From Pisaster brevispinus (taxonomy: Eukaryota; Echinodermata; Asteroidea; Forcipulatida; Asteriidae), in the NCBI GenBank assembly GCA_023634235.1, contig JAMKCF010000003.1, positions 15,222,742-15,286,741 of the forward strand: a stretch of DNA of 64,000 bases, given 5' to 3'. A model generated the notes under the pieces. The model searched no databases. It was given only the letters and a program-made list of their open reading frames with translations, and was not told the DNA's origin. The translations under genes were made by a program, and so were the position numbers. Of this stretch, positions 40,401-45,295 are shown one piece after another; position 1 is the stretch's first letter, and every line of letters starts with the position of its first letter.

Positions 40401-42915
40401 TGCAGTTCTTATATAGCGCTTTATTACACCCGTTGGCGTCTCAAAGCACTCAGTATTTTTTTCTACAAGGTATGAAGAGCTATGTTTGAAATATAAGACC
40501 CATTTATTTACAGAGCACCAAGTAAAGGTTTACAAGGTGCTGTGGTGCAATCTGCAGCCAACCATAGCAGAACACACCGGGGTGAACCCCTTCTCTTAAC
40601 GATAAGTGTACTGGGTTCTTTAACATGCATTACATAACACATGGCACCACCAGCTTTCTGTCCCATCCAGCTTAAGGACACAAGTGTCATGACCGGGACT
40701 CGAACTCACACTCTGCTGATCAGAAACACCAGAGCTTGAGTCCAGAGCAGGACACGCCGTTATATCACCAGCACACTTATTATGTGCCTGTTTCGCCCGA
40801 AGGCTCACTTACTGGTGGCTTGTAATATCAATGATTTATTATTCCTTTTAAATTTACTGCTTTTGAAATTTGGATGCGAGTCATGGGCTATAACAAAGAA
40901 TGATTAAAAAAGGGGAAGAAAGAGGTTAAGAAGAAACTAAGAGGAAGAAATGTAAAAACTTGGCCAAGAGTTGAATCAAACTTGTTTTGAATTTTTGCAG
41001 AAAACTTAGCCATCGACTCATGCCAGCCTCTCGTCGTGGCTTTTTCGAAGCCAACGCCACAACCTGAACAAGACTTCCCAATATGGATCCCCGTTGTACT
41101 GGTGTGCTTGGTGCTCCTGGCATTCATTGTCTCGTTGGTCTTTGCTGTTATCCGTCGTGCAGTCAGGGCACCACGCTACAAGGCATCCAGTGCGTTCATT
41201 CCACGTCGAGCAAGGTATGCTGAGGTTGTCAGTTACTAATAATTATTTTTTATTTTTTTTTCCCGAAACTCCTGATGATGGAGTGAAAGGCATAGCATGA
41301 TATTTAACTTTTTTGATTTCTTGTCTCGTCTCCGAGACAGATTTCAATTTGCAATTTGTTGTATTAAATACAGCCTCGTTTTCGAGTAATCTTGTGTTTT
41401 TGTTTATTGTTTCAATGATGTATTTAAATTCTTCGAATTCGCACAGTAAGGATGAGAGGTCATTGAGATTTGGAAGAAAACAATTATTTCTATACTCAAG
41501 ATGATCAGCTCTTCTCATTGCTCCTCATTGCTCCTGTAGACGATCGGAGCACACTGATCAAAACGTTTGAGTTCTCAAACCACTGGTTCTTCTCAGAACC
41601 ACTACATCTCATTGGGAAAGTTCTACATGGTGTCTTCACAACCACACTCGATTAGATTCCCACCATTTCAAAGTTTCAAACCCTACTCATTTCTATCCTC
41701 TTGGTTTCCAATAAGCTCACCATACTAATGTGAAAGTTTCATGATCATAAGGTGGCACTTTCTCAGCACGTGTGTGATCTACGAGACATCCTGCTCTCAC
41801 TTTCGGTACCTTATGGAGACCAAGGACAAAACCAAAAAGGGAAAATAAAATGACTCCACATGGAAATTCTAAAGACTGGGGTGCTCCACAAGGAAATTTG
41901 TGTACAAAGTCTATGGGAAACTGTTAAGTGCAGGGACAAAGGAAAGAACAAAAGAATGCTCCACAAGGATGCATTTTTTGAGAATGTGTTTGGGTTGGCA
42001 GATATGGGTTAACATTAATTTCATTGGACCTTGTTCTCTGCGCAAACAAAAATGTATTAAATGAATGTGATTGCGTTTGGTTATTGTTTCAGGTACTTCA
42101 GTGACTCCGAACAAGTCATGGTGTACCCGGAGCCAGACTACCTCAACGACGAACCAGTTGAGCAACCACTCCAGACATTCTGCCCCGAGACACAACCTAG
42201 AGAGGAGACTCAACCAGAGCCTGGTCCAACCGCTGCTCCGGCCCCACCAGAAGCAACTGCCGAAGGACCCGAAGAGAACCCACCACCATACTCCCCACCC
42301 AATAACCTCTTCCTTGCTAGTGCGCTAGGGCTCATCCCTCCAGGTTACGAAGCAAGCGTTGACGCCCCGGAGAAGAAAGAGAAGGTGAATCTTGATGACG
42401 ACCAAGCAGTGGCAAAATTCATAGAGACTGTGTCAACGCCAATTGGGGATAGGGGTACACTTGTGACGAAGGGAAGCAATCTGGAGGAATGGGAGAAGGA
42501 ACAGCTTGGTTTAGTGGATGAGGTGATGCCAGAAGAGAAGAACAAGAGAGTACGGAAGAAGTCAGTCGGTCAGAGACCATCCCTCACCCGGAAGCTCTCA
42601 GTTGGTGCCGTAGCTTACCAGAATCCCATCTTTATACCCGATAACACAATGCCCGGCAATCAGGCAGCAGCAACCCAGGGGGGTGCCTCGTTCAATGCCC
42701 AGCACCCATCAGCCGAGGTCCCCACCAACGGCTCATCTGGAGGTAACAAAAAGGCACCAAAGAAACAACGTTCTTCTTCGTCGACGCAGACAGGTGTTCC
42801 AGATCGTAGACCCAGCAACAGGGTATCCATCTCAAAGTCATCCTCTGATGTAGTGAAACAGAACCCGGTCTTCCAAGAGTCAGACTCTGAGGGTTCTGAT
42901 GAAATATTTGAATAA
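690..42915 (+). CDS. EGF-CCP-cadherin-EGF single-pass membrane protein, 27-exon gene model, 5' partial
   Basis: This is the span of one spliced gene; the exons are listed separately. Joined exons total 7,496 bases, leaving two bases of a split first codon and then 2,498 codons including TAA. Approximate order in visible residues: EGF modules 1-6 (1-246, most with D-[VI]-[ND]-E-C calcium-binding starts), CCP (251-304), about 15 cadherin repeats (317-1901, linkers such as [28 protein letters not shown]), about six EGF modules (1904-2160), transmembrane helix (2180-2203), tail (2204-2497). By family, such proteins act at the cell surface in calcium-dependent adhesion or recognition; the partner is unknown. 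No laminin-G domain and no recognisable catenin-binding region are seen, so it is not a clear classical, Fat or CELSR cadherin. No signal peptide is visible because the start lies upstream. The gene structure is well supported; the biological role is inference. Confidence 0.9.
980..1282. mobile_element. MITE-like dispersed element, family M1, copy 1
   Basis: The ends are inverted: TAGAGACCA at 981-989 and TGGTCTCTA at 1273-1281. The internal part matches three other places in this window (30982-31246, 31272-31470, 43583-43830), sharing an AARATTTGACCTA-like core and a right end resembling GGTCTCTAAAGGGTTGA. It carries no coding capacity, so it is probably a non-autonomous DNA element. Confidence 0.6.
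1571..1693 (+). CDS. Exon 2: calcium-binding EGF module 2
   Basis: Starts after ACAG at 1567-1570 and ends before GTAGGT at 1694; phase 1/1. Encodes [16 protein letters not shown]...GSFECQC...VTCT, a standard calcium-binding EGF with D-V-N-E-C start and the G-S-F-x-C-x-C turn. Confidence 0.93.
2111..2429 (+). CDS. Exon 3: EGF modules 3, 4 and first part of 5
   Basis: Acceptor ACAG at 2107-2110. Encodes DHNEC, DVNEC and DVDEC modules and ends in Q-P-G-S-H. I chose donor GTAAGC at 2430 (phase 2) over the GTAGTC at 2420 (phase 1) because the next exon opens in phase 2 and restores G-S-H-S-C-S-C, the expected EGF turn. Without splicing the frame stops at once (TAA at 2431). Confidence 0.93.
2582..2656. 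repeat. Short tandem repeat, about 18-bp unit
   Basis: About three and a half copies of a unit close to TTATACTAGTTATACTAC. Confidence 0.85.
3785..4450. repeat. Large inverted repeat (foldback-like), arms about 165 bp
   Basis: The left arm (about 3785-3950) is rich in ACAAACAAC-type motifs and carries GGTGAAATTCCTC and ACATAGTTTCCCT. The right arm (about 4296-4450) is its approximate reverse complement, with AGGGAAACTATGTGG and AATTTCACCTTCA in mirrored order. I estimate arm similarity near 80 percent by eye. The spacer is about 340 bp. Each arm is itself made of two related halves. Confidence 0.75.
10188..11012. repeat. Satellite block duplicated at offset 6,368 bp (second copy 16556-17380)
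   Basis: The two 825-bp stretches share a distinctive series of variants (AAATTTGC units, a CATAGAAAGTGC unit, TTTATCATGG) in the same order, with a few differences, including one unit's worth of rearrangement near the right end. It shows long-range exchange inside the array. Confidence 0.85.
13480..16650. repeat. Tandem 1,586-bp higher-order duplication inside the satellite
   Basis: Landmarks recur at an exact 1,586-bp offset: for example the reading-frame stretches at 14459-14806 and 16045-16392 are the same, and frame ends at 13656 and 15242 correspond. Block edges are approximate. 1,586 is one base short of 69 monomers of 23 bp. Confidence 0.85.
17486..18209. other. Right end of intron 3 with MITE-like fragments
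   Basis: After the satellite, about 17745-18150 is made of palindromic dispersed elements: a right end at about 17862-17887 (GCTGCTCTTTGAAATTGGGC) followed by an opposite left end at about 17897 (GGGCTCAATTTTGTAAAGCT). Related copies lie at 43347-43540 and 56040-56303. The intron ends with TTTCAG at 18204-18209. Confidence 0.6.
18210..18322 (+). CDS. Exon 4: rest of EGF 5 and start of EGF 6
   Basis: Opens in phase 2, completing AG|C (Ser) to give [11 protein letters not shown], then [20 protein letters not shown]. Donor GTAAGA at 18323, phase 1. It sits 15.8 kb downstream of the previous exon, beyond the satellite. Confidence 0.92.
18620..19000 (+). repeat. Dispersed repeat family M3, copy 1
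   Basis: Shares the order of several motifs with 45296-45920: GGGCTCGARTTTGG, GGGTTTGTAGCTCAAAA, ACACTAAGAGAAGAT-like, then CACAAGACYGCC, AAGTTTACTGGCCC and TGCGGTCCAGTGT. It has no coding capacity and the class is unknown. Confidence 0.6.
21123..21416 (+). repeat. Degenerate 50-70-bp tandem repeat ending at the exon 5 acceptor
   Basis: Four to five diverged units begin with ACAGGTTCC, ACAGGTGCC or AGGTTCYGGC and contain AGAATGTTAT and ACATCCTGAT-like motifs. The last unit start is the real acceptor ACAG|GTTCC, so earlier units carry acceptor look-alikes. Confidence 0.6.
21417..21575 (+). CDS. Exon 5: end of EGF 6 and first half of CCP module
   Basis: Acceptor ACAG at 21413-21416, donor GTGAGA at 21576, phase 1/1. 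Encodes [19 protein letters not shown], which closes EGF 6, then [22 protein letters not shown], the first half of a sushi/CCP domain. Confidence 0.92.
21964..22111. mobile_element. 148-bp palindromic MITE
   Basis: Ends are 18-bp inverted repeats with one mismatch: GGGGTCGATTTCACAAAG at 21964-21981 and CTTTGTGAAATCGGCCCC at 22094-22111. No coding capacity. No clear target-site duplication was seen. Confidence 0.8.
22368..22652 (+). CDS. Exon 6: second half of CCP and start of cadherin repeat 1
   Basis: Acceptor GCAG at 22364-22367, donor GTAAGT at 22653, phase 1/1. Encodes [16 protein letters not shown], the CCP second half with its conserved Trp, then a linker and the first cadherin strands with [20 protein letters not shown]. 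Confidence 0.93.
22727..22839. repeat. Imperfect palindrome (MITE-like hairpin)
   Basis: TAATATGGTTT...GATATTAGCTCC on the left mirrors GGAGCTAATATC...AAACCATATATTA on the right; about 113 bp in all. It abuts the SINE pair that follows. Confidence 0.7.
22841..23100. mobile_element. Two tRNA-derived SINE copies in inverted orientation (family S1)
   Basis: A minus-oriented copy (22841-22980) meets a plus-oriented copy (22981-23100) head to head. The plus copy shows A box TAGCTTAGTTGGTAGAG and B box GGTTCAATCTC. Related copies are at 24700-24965, 35290-35575, 45585-45780 and, in part, 26365-26470 and 50685-50790. Not functional tRNA genes: no acceptor stem closes. Confidence 0.85.
23523..24395 (+). 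CDS. Exon 7: cadherin repeats 1 (end), 2, 3 and 4 (start)
   Basis: Acceptor TTAG at 23519-23522, donor GTATGT at 24396, phase 1/1, 873 bases. Encodes [14 protein letters not shown], then [15 protein letters not shown], then a repeat closing [10 protein letters not shown], and the start of repeat 4. The calcium-binding linkers and the L-[ND]-[YH]-E signatures are typical. Repeat 3 holds two unusual cysteines (GRCFSI, ATCFNHE). Confidence 0.95.
24700..24965 (-). mobile_element. SINE family S1 copy
   Basis: Reverse-oriented: B box complement GGGACTTGAACC at about 24759-24770 and A-box complement CCAACTGAGCTATCCAGCC at about 24802. The upstream half (GGTGCCAGTCAGAAGCC, CGGCAGGAGAGCAATCAC) matches the copy at 35290-35575. 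Confidence 0.8.
24781..25399 (+). repeat. About 310-bp tandem duplication carrying the exon 8 acceptor
   Basis: 24781-25087 and 25088-25399 are near-identical, from GATTAATGCTTGCG to TTCATAATTCTCCAG. The duplicated segment takes in part of a SINE and the complete polypyrimidine tract and AG of exon 8, so a second, non-coding acceptor sits at 25086-25087. Few differences separate the copies, so the event looks young. Confidence 0.93.
25400..25582 (+). CDS. Exon 8: cadherin repeat 4 (end) and 5 (start)
   Basis: Acceptor CCAG at 25396-25399, donor GTTAGA at 25583 (weak but in phase), phase 1/1. Encodes [19 protein letters not shown] and [10 protein letters not shown], then a Cys-containing start of repeat 5. 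Confidence 0.88.
26088..26237 (+). CDS. Exon 9: cadherin repeat 5, middle
   Basis: Acceptor ACAG at 26084-26087; encodes [27 protein letters not shown]. The donor GTACGA at 26238 is weak; I chose it because the next exon then continues [15 protein letters not shown], an exact cadherin pattern. Read-through would stay open for about 31 codons and stop. Confidence 0.83.
26365..26470 (+). mobile_element. SINE family S1 fragment
   Basis: GGGTTTGATCCCACCAGAG followed by TTTACCCGGTCAGTTTCCC and TTGTGGTTTATTA is the plus-orientation tail of family S1; the tRNA-like head is eroded. Confidence 0.7.
27127..27260 (+). CDS. Exon 10: cadherin repeat 5, end
   Basis: Acceptor ACAG at 27123-27126, donor GTAAAA at 27261; phase 1/0. 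Encodes [34 protein letters not shown], the last strands before the linker. Confidence 0.9.
27963..28148 (+). CDS. Exon 11: linker and cadherin repeat 6, first half
   Basis: Acceptor ACAG at 27959-27962, donor GTGTGT at 28149; phase 0/0. Starts exactly at ILDVNDPP and ends at [11 protein letters not shown]. Holds a cysteine in the B strand (ILQCIDED). Confidence 0.92.
28149..28420 (+). repeat. Tandem copies of the exon 11 donor region
   Basis: Units of about 82-96 bp restart at TTACAGGTGTGT: the true exon end (28148) and look-alikes at 28234 and 28330, with a worn fourth near 28412. Each unit continues GGAAARAAGA and ATTTTCCATTTTGATTG-like sequence. Confidence 0.85.
28497..28701 (+). CDS. 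Exon 12: cadherin repeat 6, end, and 7, start
   Basis: Acceptor AAAG at 28493-28496 and donor GTAAGT at 28702; phase 0/1. Encodes [28 protein letters not shown], a degenerate linker, then [11 protein letters not shown]. The usual Ala in the F strand is Cys (VQCSD). Confidence 0.9.
28775..29130 (-). mobile_element. SINE family S2 copy
   Basis: Starts with an AATAATAAYAAC tail, continues through GCTTTTTGAAGC and GAGAAGCAATTAAAGTTAAG, and ends in a reverse-oriented tRNA-like head with a B-box complement GGGACTCCAACCCAC. The same plan is seen at 34928-35275 and 42916-43205. Confidence 0.8.
29173..29390 (+). CDS. Exon 13: cadherin repeat 7
   Basis: Acceptor TAAG at 29169-29172, donor GTAACA at 29391; phase 1/0. 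Encodes [46 protein letters not shown]. Confidence 0.9.
29802..29960 (+). CDS. Exon 14: linker and cadherin repeat 8, first half
   Basis: Acceptor CCAG at 29798-29801, donor GTAAAT at 29961; phase 0/0. Begins exactly at VLDVNEPP, then [20 protein letters not shown] and GDAFE. Confidence 0.93.
30506..30850 (+). CDS. Exon 15: cadherin repeat 8 (end) and 9 (first half)
   Basis: Acceptor ACAG at 30502-30505, donor GTGATT at 30851; phase 0/0. Encodes [30 protein letters not shown], then [21 protein letters not shown] and [16 protein letters not shown]. It includes SRRLVSKRA, a basic stretch. Confidence 0.93.
30982..31246. mobile_element. MITE-like family M1, copy 2
   Basis: Matches the copy at 980-1282 (GCGGCTTGTACCAAAATGCCC, CAGAATTGACGT-like, and right end ATGGTCTCCAAAGGGTTGA). 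Confidence 0.6.
31272..31470. mobile_element. MITE-like family M1, copy 3 (truncated)
   Basis: Starts 26 bp after copy 2 with GCAAGCGGCTGGAACCAAAA and GAGATTTGACCTATTTTC and lacks the right end. It lies just before exon 16. Confidence 0.55.
31492..31690 (+). CDS. Exon 16: cadherin repeat 9 (end) and 10 (start)
   Basis: Acceptor GCAG at 31488-31491, donor GTATGT at 31691; phase 0/1. Encodes [32 protein letters not shown] and [10 protein letters not shown]. Again the F strand has Cys (VECSD). Confidence 0.93.
31835..32272 (+). mobile_element. SINE family S2-related copy, plus orientation
   Basis: tRNA-like head at about 31868-31953 with a B box GGTTCGAGTCCCGG at 31926-31939. The body has GAGAAGGGGTTCACCCCGGT and the tail CTGAGCGCTTTGAGACGCCC. 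The element at 40370-40790 is its reverse-oriented relative. Confidence 0.85.
32309..32508 (+). CDS. Exon 17: cadherin repeat 10, main part
   Basis: Acceptor CCAG at 32305-32308, donor GTACGA at 32509; phase 1/0. Encodes [47 protein letters not shown]. Confidence 0.92.
32782..33682 (+). CDS. Exon 18: cadherin repeats 10 (end), 11, 12 and 13 (first half)
   Basis: Acceptor CCAG at 32778-32781, donor GTAAAC at 33683; phase 0/1, 901 bases, the longest exon. Encodes [18 protein letters not shown] and VLDGPERP linkers. Repeat 12 has a Cys pair, FYCVLLND and [10 protein letters not shown]. The exon ends in a long loop of repeat 13 (NQYNELQRV). Confidence 0.95.
34010..34206 (+). CDS. Exon 19: cadherin repeat 13 with polybasic segment
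   Basis: Acceptor TCAG at 34006-34009, donor GTGAGT at 34207; phase 1/0. The phase from exon 18 gives a fully open frame: [20 protein letters not shown], then [15 protein letters not shown] and [16 protein letters not shown]. The cadherin LDYE strand fixes this frame; another frame is also open over much of the exon but makes no domain sense. Confidence 0.9.
34012..34056 (+). other. Polybasic candidate proprotein-convertase site
   Basis: R-R-R-R-G at 34012-34026 and R-S-R-R-A at 34045-34059 (about residues 1628-1643). R-x-[K/R]-R is the furin-type consensus, and the stretch sits in a loop of cadherin repeat 13 in the extracellular region. Cleavage there would leave about 1,640 residues outside and about 855 with the membrane anchor. 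The motif is seen; cleavage is inferred. Confidence 0.5.
34487..34600. repeat. Dispersed repeat fragment, paired with about 41520-41640
   Basis: Both stretches share CTCCTG-AGACGA, ACTG-TCAAAACGT, TTCTCAGAA/TTCCCAGAA and CTACATGGT/ATACATGGT in the same order. Short, worn and of unknown class. Confidence 0.45.
34745..34856 (+). CDS. Exon 20: cadherin repeat 13 end, linker, repeat 14 start
   Basis: Acceptor GCAG at 34741-34744, donor GTAAGA at 34857; phase 0/1. Encodes [17 protein letters not shown] then [15 protein letters not shown]. Confidence 0.93.
34928..35275 (-). mobile_element. SINE family S2 copy
   Basis: TAATAATGATAA tail, GGTTCTTATATAGCA, AGAAGCAATTATAATTAAG, and a reverse-oriented head with GGGATTCGAACCCAC. 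It lies next to an S1 copy, and the two nearly fill intron 20. Confidence 0.87.
35290..35575 (-). mobile_element. SINE family S1, nearly complete copy
   Basis: Contains AAACCACAAGGGAAACTGAC, B-box complement GGGACTTGAACC, A-box complement CTACCAACTGAGCTATCTAG and the upstream body with TGTCAGTCAGACATCATA and AGTGGCAGGAGAAGGATCAC. Confidence 0.87.
35753..36355 (+). CDS. Exon 21: cadherin repeats 14, 15 and start of EGF 7
   Basis: Acceptor TCAG at 35749-35752 (TCTCTCAG), donor GTAACA at 36356; phase 1/1. Encodes [27 protein letters not shown], then repeat 15 ([26 protein letters not shown]) ending in [28 protein letters not shown]. The change from cadherin to EGF is inside one exon. Confidence 0.95.
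36550..36650. mobile_element. SINE S2-like tail fragment
   Basis: AATGCGCTATATAAGAACTA with a TTATTAAATTATT tail resembles the end of family S2; the head is worn (CATGGCCCAATGACCAGGAC). Confidence 0.45.
37033..37227 (+). CDS. Exon 22: end of EGF 7, EGF 8, start of EGF 9
   Basis: Acceptor ATAG at 37029-37032, donor GTGAGA at 37228; phase 1/1. Encodes GDGFTC, then [10 protein letters not shown]...[14 protein letters not shown], then [10 protein letters not shown]. Confidence 0.92.
37574..38011 (+). pseudogene. Relic of a non-LTR retrotransposon reverse transcriptase (C-terminal region)
   Basis: The frame reads [20 protein letters not shown], then a TAA at 37664, then [15 protein letters not shown] and further [35 protein letters not shown]. 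This resembles the conserved [VK]-x-S-R-L-x-x-G-x-x-x-W region after the RT core in LINE-type polymerases. There is no catalytic part and the frame is broken, so it is a dead fragment in intron 22. Confidence 0.6.
38162..38344 (+). CDS. Exon 23: end of EGF 9 and most of EGF 10
   Basis: Acceptor AAAG at 38158-38161, donor GTGAAT at 38345; phase 1/1. Encodes [21 protein letters not shown] then [26 protein letters not shown]. Confidence 0.92.
38767..38952 (+). CDS. Exon 24: end of EGF 10, EGF 11, cysteine-rich half module
   Basis: Acceptor ACAG at 38763-38766, donor GTAACT at 38953; phase 1/1. Encodes [34 protein letters not shown], then [20 protein letters not shown] stronger-looking GTAAGC lies inside at 38935, but it would give the wrong phase for exon 25. 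Confidence 0.87.
38941..39060 (+). repeat. 58-bp tandem duplication across the exon 24 donor
   Basis: TTACAGGTAACTGACCAATC (donor after 38952) recurs as TTACAGGTAACAGACCAATC (look-alike donor after 39010), each followed by similar TGTTTTTGTTTT..GGTTGTTGCTCCTT. Use of the second donor would add TGA within three codons. Confidence 0.9.
39520..39906 (-). pseudogene. Possible relic of a reverse-transcriptase C-terminus
   Basis: The minus strand reads [20 protein letters not shown], close to the GRPKMRW-type motif near the C-terminus of many non-LTR element polymerases. The match is spread over two frames. Small and uncertain. Confidence 0.4.
40109..40210 (+). CDS. Exon 25: EGF 12, first part
   Basis: Acceptor CCAG at 40105-40108, donor GTAAGC at 40211; phase 1/1. 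Encodes [20 protein letters not shown] and [14 protein letters not shown]. Confidence 0.93.
40370..40790 (-). mobile_element. SINE S2-related copy with (TAA)n tail
   Basis: A TAA microsatellite (about 40371-40399), then TTCTTATATAGCGCTTTATT, TCTCAAAGCACTCAG, CCGGGGTGAACCCCTTCTC and a reverse-oriented head with GACCGGGACTCGAAC. It is the reverse relative of 31835-32272. Confidence 0.87.
41001..41214 (+). CDS. Exon 26: EGF 12 end, transmembrane helix, start of tail
   Basis: Acceptor GCAG at 40997-41000, donor GTATGC at 41215; phase 1/2. After the last EGF cysteine (IDSC) and a proline-rich stalk comes a helix of about 24 hydrophobic residues (41081-41152, [20 protein letters not shown]..), then a basic stop-transfer stretch ([10 protein letters not shown] and PRRAR). 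This gives a type I topology. Confidence 0.95.
42093..42915 (+). CDS. Exon 27: cytoplasmic tail and stop
   Basis: Acceptor TCAG at 42089-42092; phase 2 in, so AG|G makes Arg. Encodes about 273 residues ending [11 protein letters not shown] and TAA. Visible motifs: NPPPYSPP (PPxY, WW-domain type) at 42277-42300; basic-Ser cluster [16 protein letters not shown] at about 42553-42603; two QNP[IV]F motifs at 42619-42633 and 42859-42873, resembling NPx[F/Y] sorting or PTB motifs; Pro/Glu-rich start; acidic end. No catenin-binding region is recognised. Confidence 0.95.
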
Positions 42916-43205
42916 TAATAATAACTAGTTCTTATATAGTGCATTTTACAATACTGTATCGATGTGCTTTACATTAGTCCCCTGGTCTTTGGGCCAATAA
43001 CATTCCTTTAATCTTTCTCAGCTCCCTGGGGAGTATACAGCCCCGAGCTGCCGTGGCGCTCCGAAGGCTTTTTCAAACACAATATCAACATCTACCCTCG
43101 CAGGTACCCATTTATACCCCTGGGTGAAGAGAAGCAATTATAGTAAAGCATCTTGCTCAAGGACACAAGTGTCATGACCGGGATTCGAACCCACATCCCG
43201 ATGAA
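42916..43205 (-). mobile_element. SINE family S2 copy at the stop codon (3' UTR start)
   Basis: The (TAA)n tail begins with the stop codon itself at 42913; then TAGTTCTTATATAGTGC, AGAAGCAATTATAGTAAAG and a reverse-oriented head with GACCGGGATTCGAACCCAC at about 43177-43195. Confidence 0.87.
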
Positions 43206-43236
43206 TTAACAAGGTTAATAATAAGAGGATGATTTT

Positions 43237-43242
43237 AATAAA
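43237..43242 (+). promoter_or_regulatory. Candidate poly(A) signal (proximal)
   Basis: AATAAA about 320 bp after the stop codon, just past the SINE. Plausible proximal 3' end; no GU-rich element is obvious. Confidence 0.3.
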
Positions 43243-43346
43243 GATAACGAAACTAAACTGATACTGAAACTGAAACAATGTGGTATTGAATCAGGTGGCC
43301 CTAATACCATGCTCTTGGTAAACTAGCTTACCAGGACATTTAATCA

Positions 43347-43540
43347 GGGCCCATTTTCATAGAGCTGCTTAGGCAGAAAATAGTGCTTAACAATTTTTCT
43401 GGTAAGCAAAAGTAAGCAGGATACCAGTCACAGATTGTACATGAGAGATGCTATTTTGGCTGGTAACCTTATTCTAGTAGGCATAATTTCATTGTGCACA
43501 GCTAATTTTTGTGCTTAAGCAGCTCTTTGAAATTTTGCCC
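43347..43540. mobile_element. 194-bp MITE with 25-bp inverted ends
   Basis: Left GGGCCCATTTTCATAGAGCT and right AGCTCTTTGAAATTTTGCCC form imperfect inverted repeats (about 21 of 25 matches). Related copies: 17745-18150, 56040-56303 and fragments near 47330 and 61250. Confidence 0.75.
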
Positions 43541-43582
43541 AGATCTTAGAAATATCAATGGAGTTTAAGATGTTTACTCATT

Positions 43583-43830
43583 TAACCCTTGAGAGACCCT
43601 GTCGGTTGCCCAAGCAGCTTGTACTGAATGCCCATGGCAGCCGCAAGATTTGACCTACCCAACCAAAAAGGTCATGGTGTTAAAGGTCATGCTCTGATTT
43701 GACATTTTTCAATGATTACCTGCTGACACACTGTCTACATCTCTAAAACAAAAGGGATGTTCTATTTTATGTTATTTTCCGGACATTTTTTCCTGGGTTT
43801 GGTTATGATTATACAGAAATTAATGATCTT
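43583..43830. mobile_element. MITE-like family M1, copy 4
   Basis: Starts AACCCTTGAGAGACC and has AGCAGCTTGTACTGAATGCC, AAGATTTGACCTACC and GATTATACAGAAATTAATG, in the same order as copies 1 and 2. Confidence 0.55.
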
Positions 43831-45224
43831 GTTGGTATTACAAATGAGGCAAACATACATTTCTTGCAGAAGTTTTCCACCAATCGTACTGAGGTATTGT
43901 AATGTTACAAACAACCATCCTGGAGGGAGTCTTCATTTAAACATTAATTCCAAGTGACCTCCCAAGTGTTTTTTTTTTACAAGATCCAGTGTTTGAAATG
44001 TGAGAAAGTTCCTTTGTCCTTTGTGATGAGTTTTGTTACCTCCCTCCCTCCTTTGTGCAGTCGTAAGATGGATATTTTATTTGGTAGGAACAAGCAACAC
44101 TTTCATTTCCTTTTAATCGTTTGAAATCAAAGGATTTGTATATGCCATTACTAATTAATGACAGATTGTACTTGTAAGTTCCTTACTCAGTATTTCCATA
44201 ATGCGTTTTTATAATCATTGGGGTCTCCAGCCAACAAGCTTGTTTTTAGGAGATTCTCAACATTTAATCAACTATTATAATAACTTATTTATAGTACTTT
44301 ATACAGGTAGTACTGTCTAAGCAAACTGATTGAGGGCAATACACTGAAATGAACTGAAGTGAGCTGAAGGATAAGTTTAAAGTTATTGTACAGGATTGGT
44401 AGAGCTGACAAGATAGTCGTAGACAGTGCTCATGTTTTCCGTGATCAGCCATATACATGAAATGACAAACCTGTGAAAACTTGGGCTTAATCCGTTGTGG
44501 GAGTCAGGAGAAAATAGTGAAAAAACACGCACAATTTCCAGCATGTAAAAACGCTGACATTATTAATTAAATTTTGGTTGTAATAACCAAAATCATCTGT
44601 TGCATTCAACAACAAGTTTTCATAAACGGTTATCTTGAATGATAAGTGACTTCATTTCAGAGTGAAATATTTCACAGGGGAAAAAATTGGTTCTGGTGTG
44701 AACTTCATAATCAGTAAGCTTTCAGACTAAAAATTAATTAATTGTTTTTTATCCTTATCAATCCTGTATTATACCTTTAATCAAATTTGAAATCGGTACT
44801 TTTGTCTTTTTATGAGTCATCTATAGGCCTATTACTTTAATTCTTATCAAGATCTAAAGTTAAGCCAAATTGAGTTAAAAATTAAAAAACATATATATAT
44901 ATAAATTTATACATTTTTTCACCTTGAAGGGTAAAATTGCTTTATTTTAAGGGACCATTTTTATGTGAAATATTTGATATAAGTTAATTTGATCTCGTTA
45001 AAGAAAACTGTACTAGCATTGAGGTGACTGTAAGGGCAATTGTCATTTTGTTGTTAACCTTTAGGCTAAGATTGAAGGACTTTGAATATATTATGTTAAT
45101 CGGTAAATTCTGTAAATATGCTTCACTTGTTTGTTATCATCGGTATTAATATATTGTATGGTTATAGTTTGTTTAAAAAAAAATGTATATAAACAGAAGT
45201 TTTACTTTTTGCTTGTGTAAGAGA

Positions 45225-45230
45225 AATAAA
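45225..45230 (+). promoter_or_regulatory. Candidate poly(A) signal (distal)
   Basis: AATAAA in GAGAAATAAATACTC, 2.3 kb after the stop, followed within 50 bp by GT-containing sequence (CGTTCGTGGAG). Plausible distal end. Confidence 0.35.
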
Positions 45231-45295
45231 TACTCAACTCCAGACTGACTTCTGACTCTCCGTTCGTGGAGTATACGAGTTGGTAACACCCCACT

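Larger units (their letters stand above)
43206..45290. other. Probable 3' UTR and downstream sequence
   Basis: No coding sequence. Holds a MITE at 43347-43540 and an M1 copy at 43583-43830, then AT-rich unique sequence. AATAAA hexamers occur at 43237 and 45225. The transcript end cannot be fixed from sequence alone. Confidence 0.5.
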
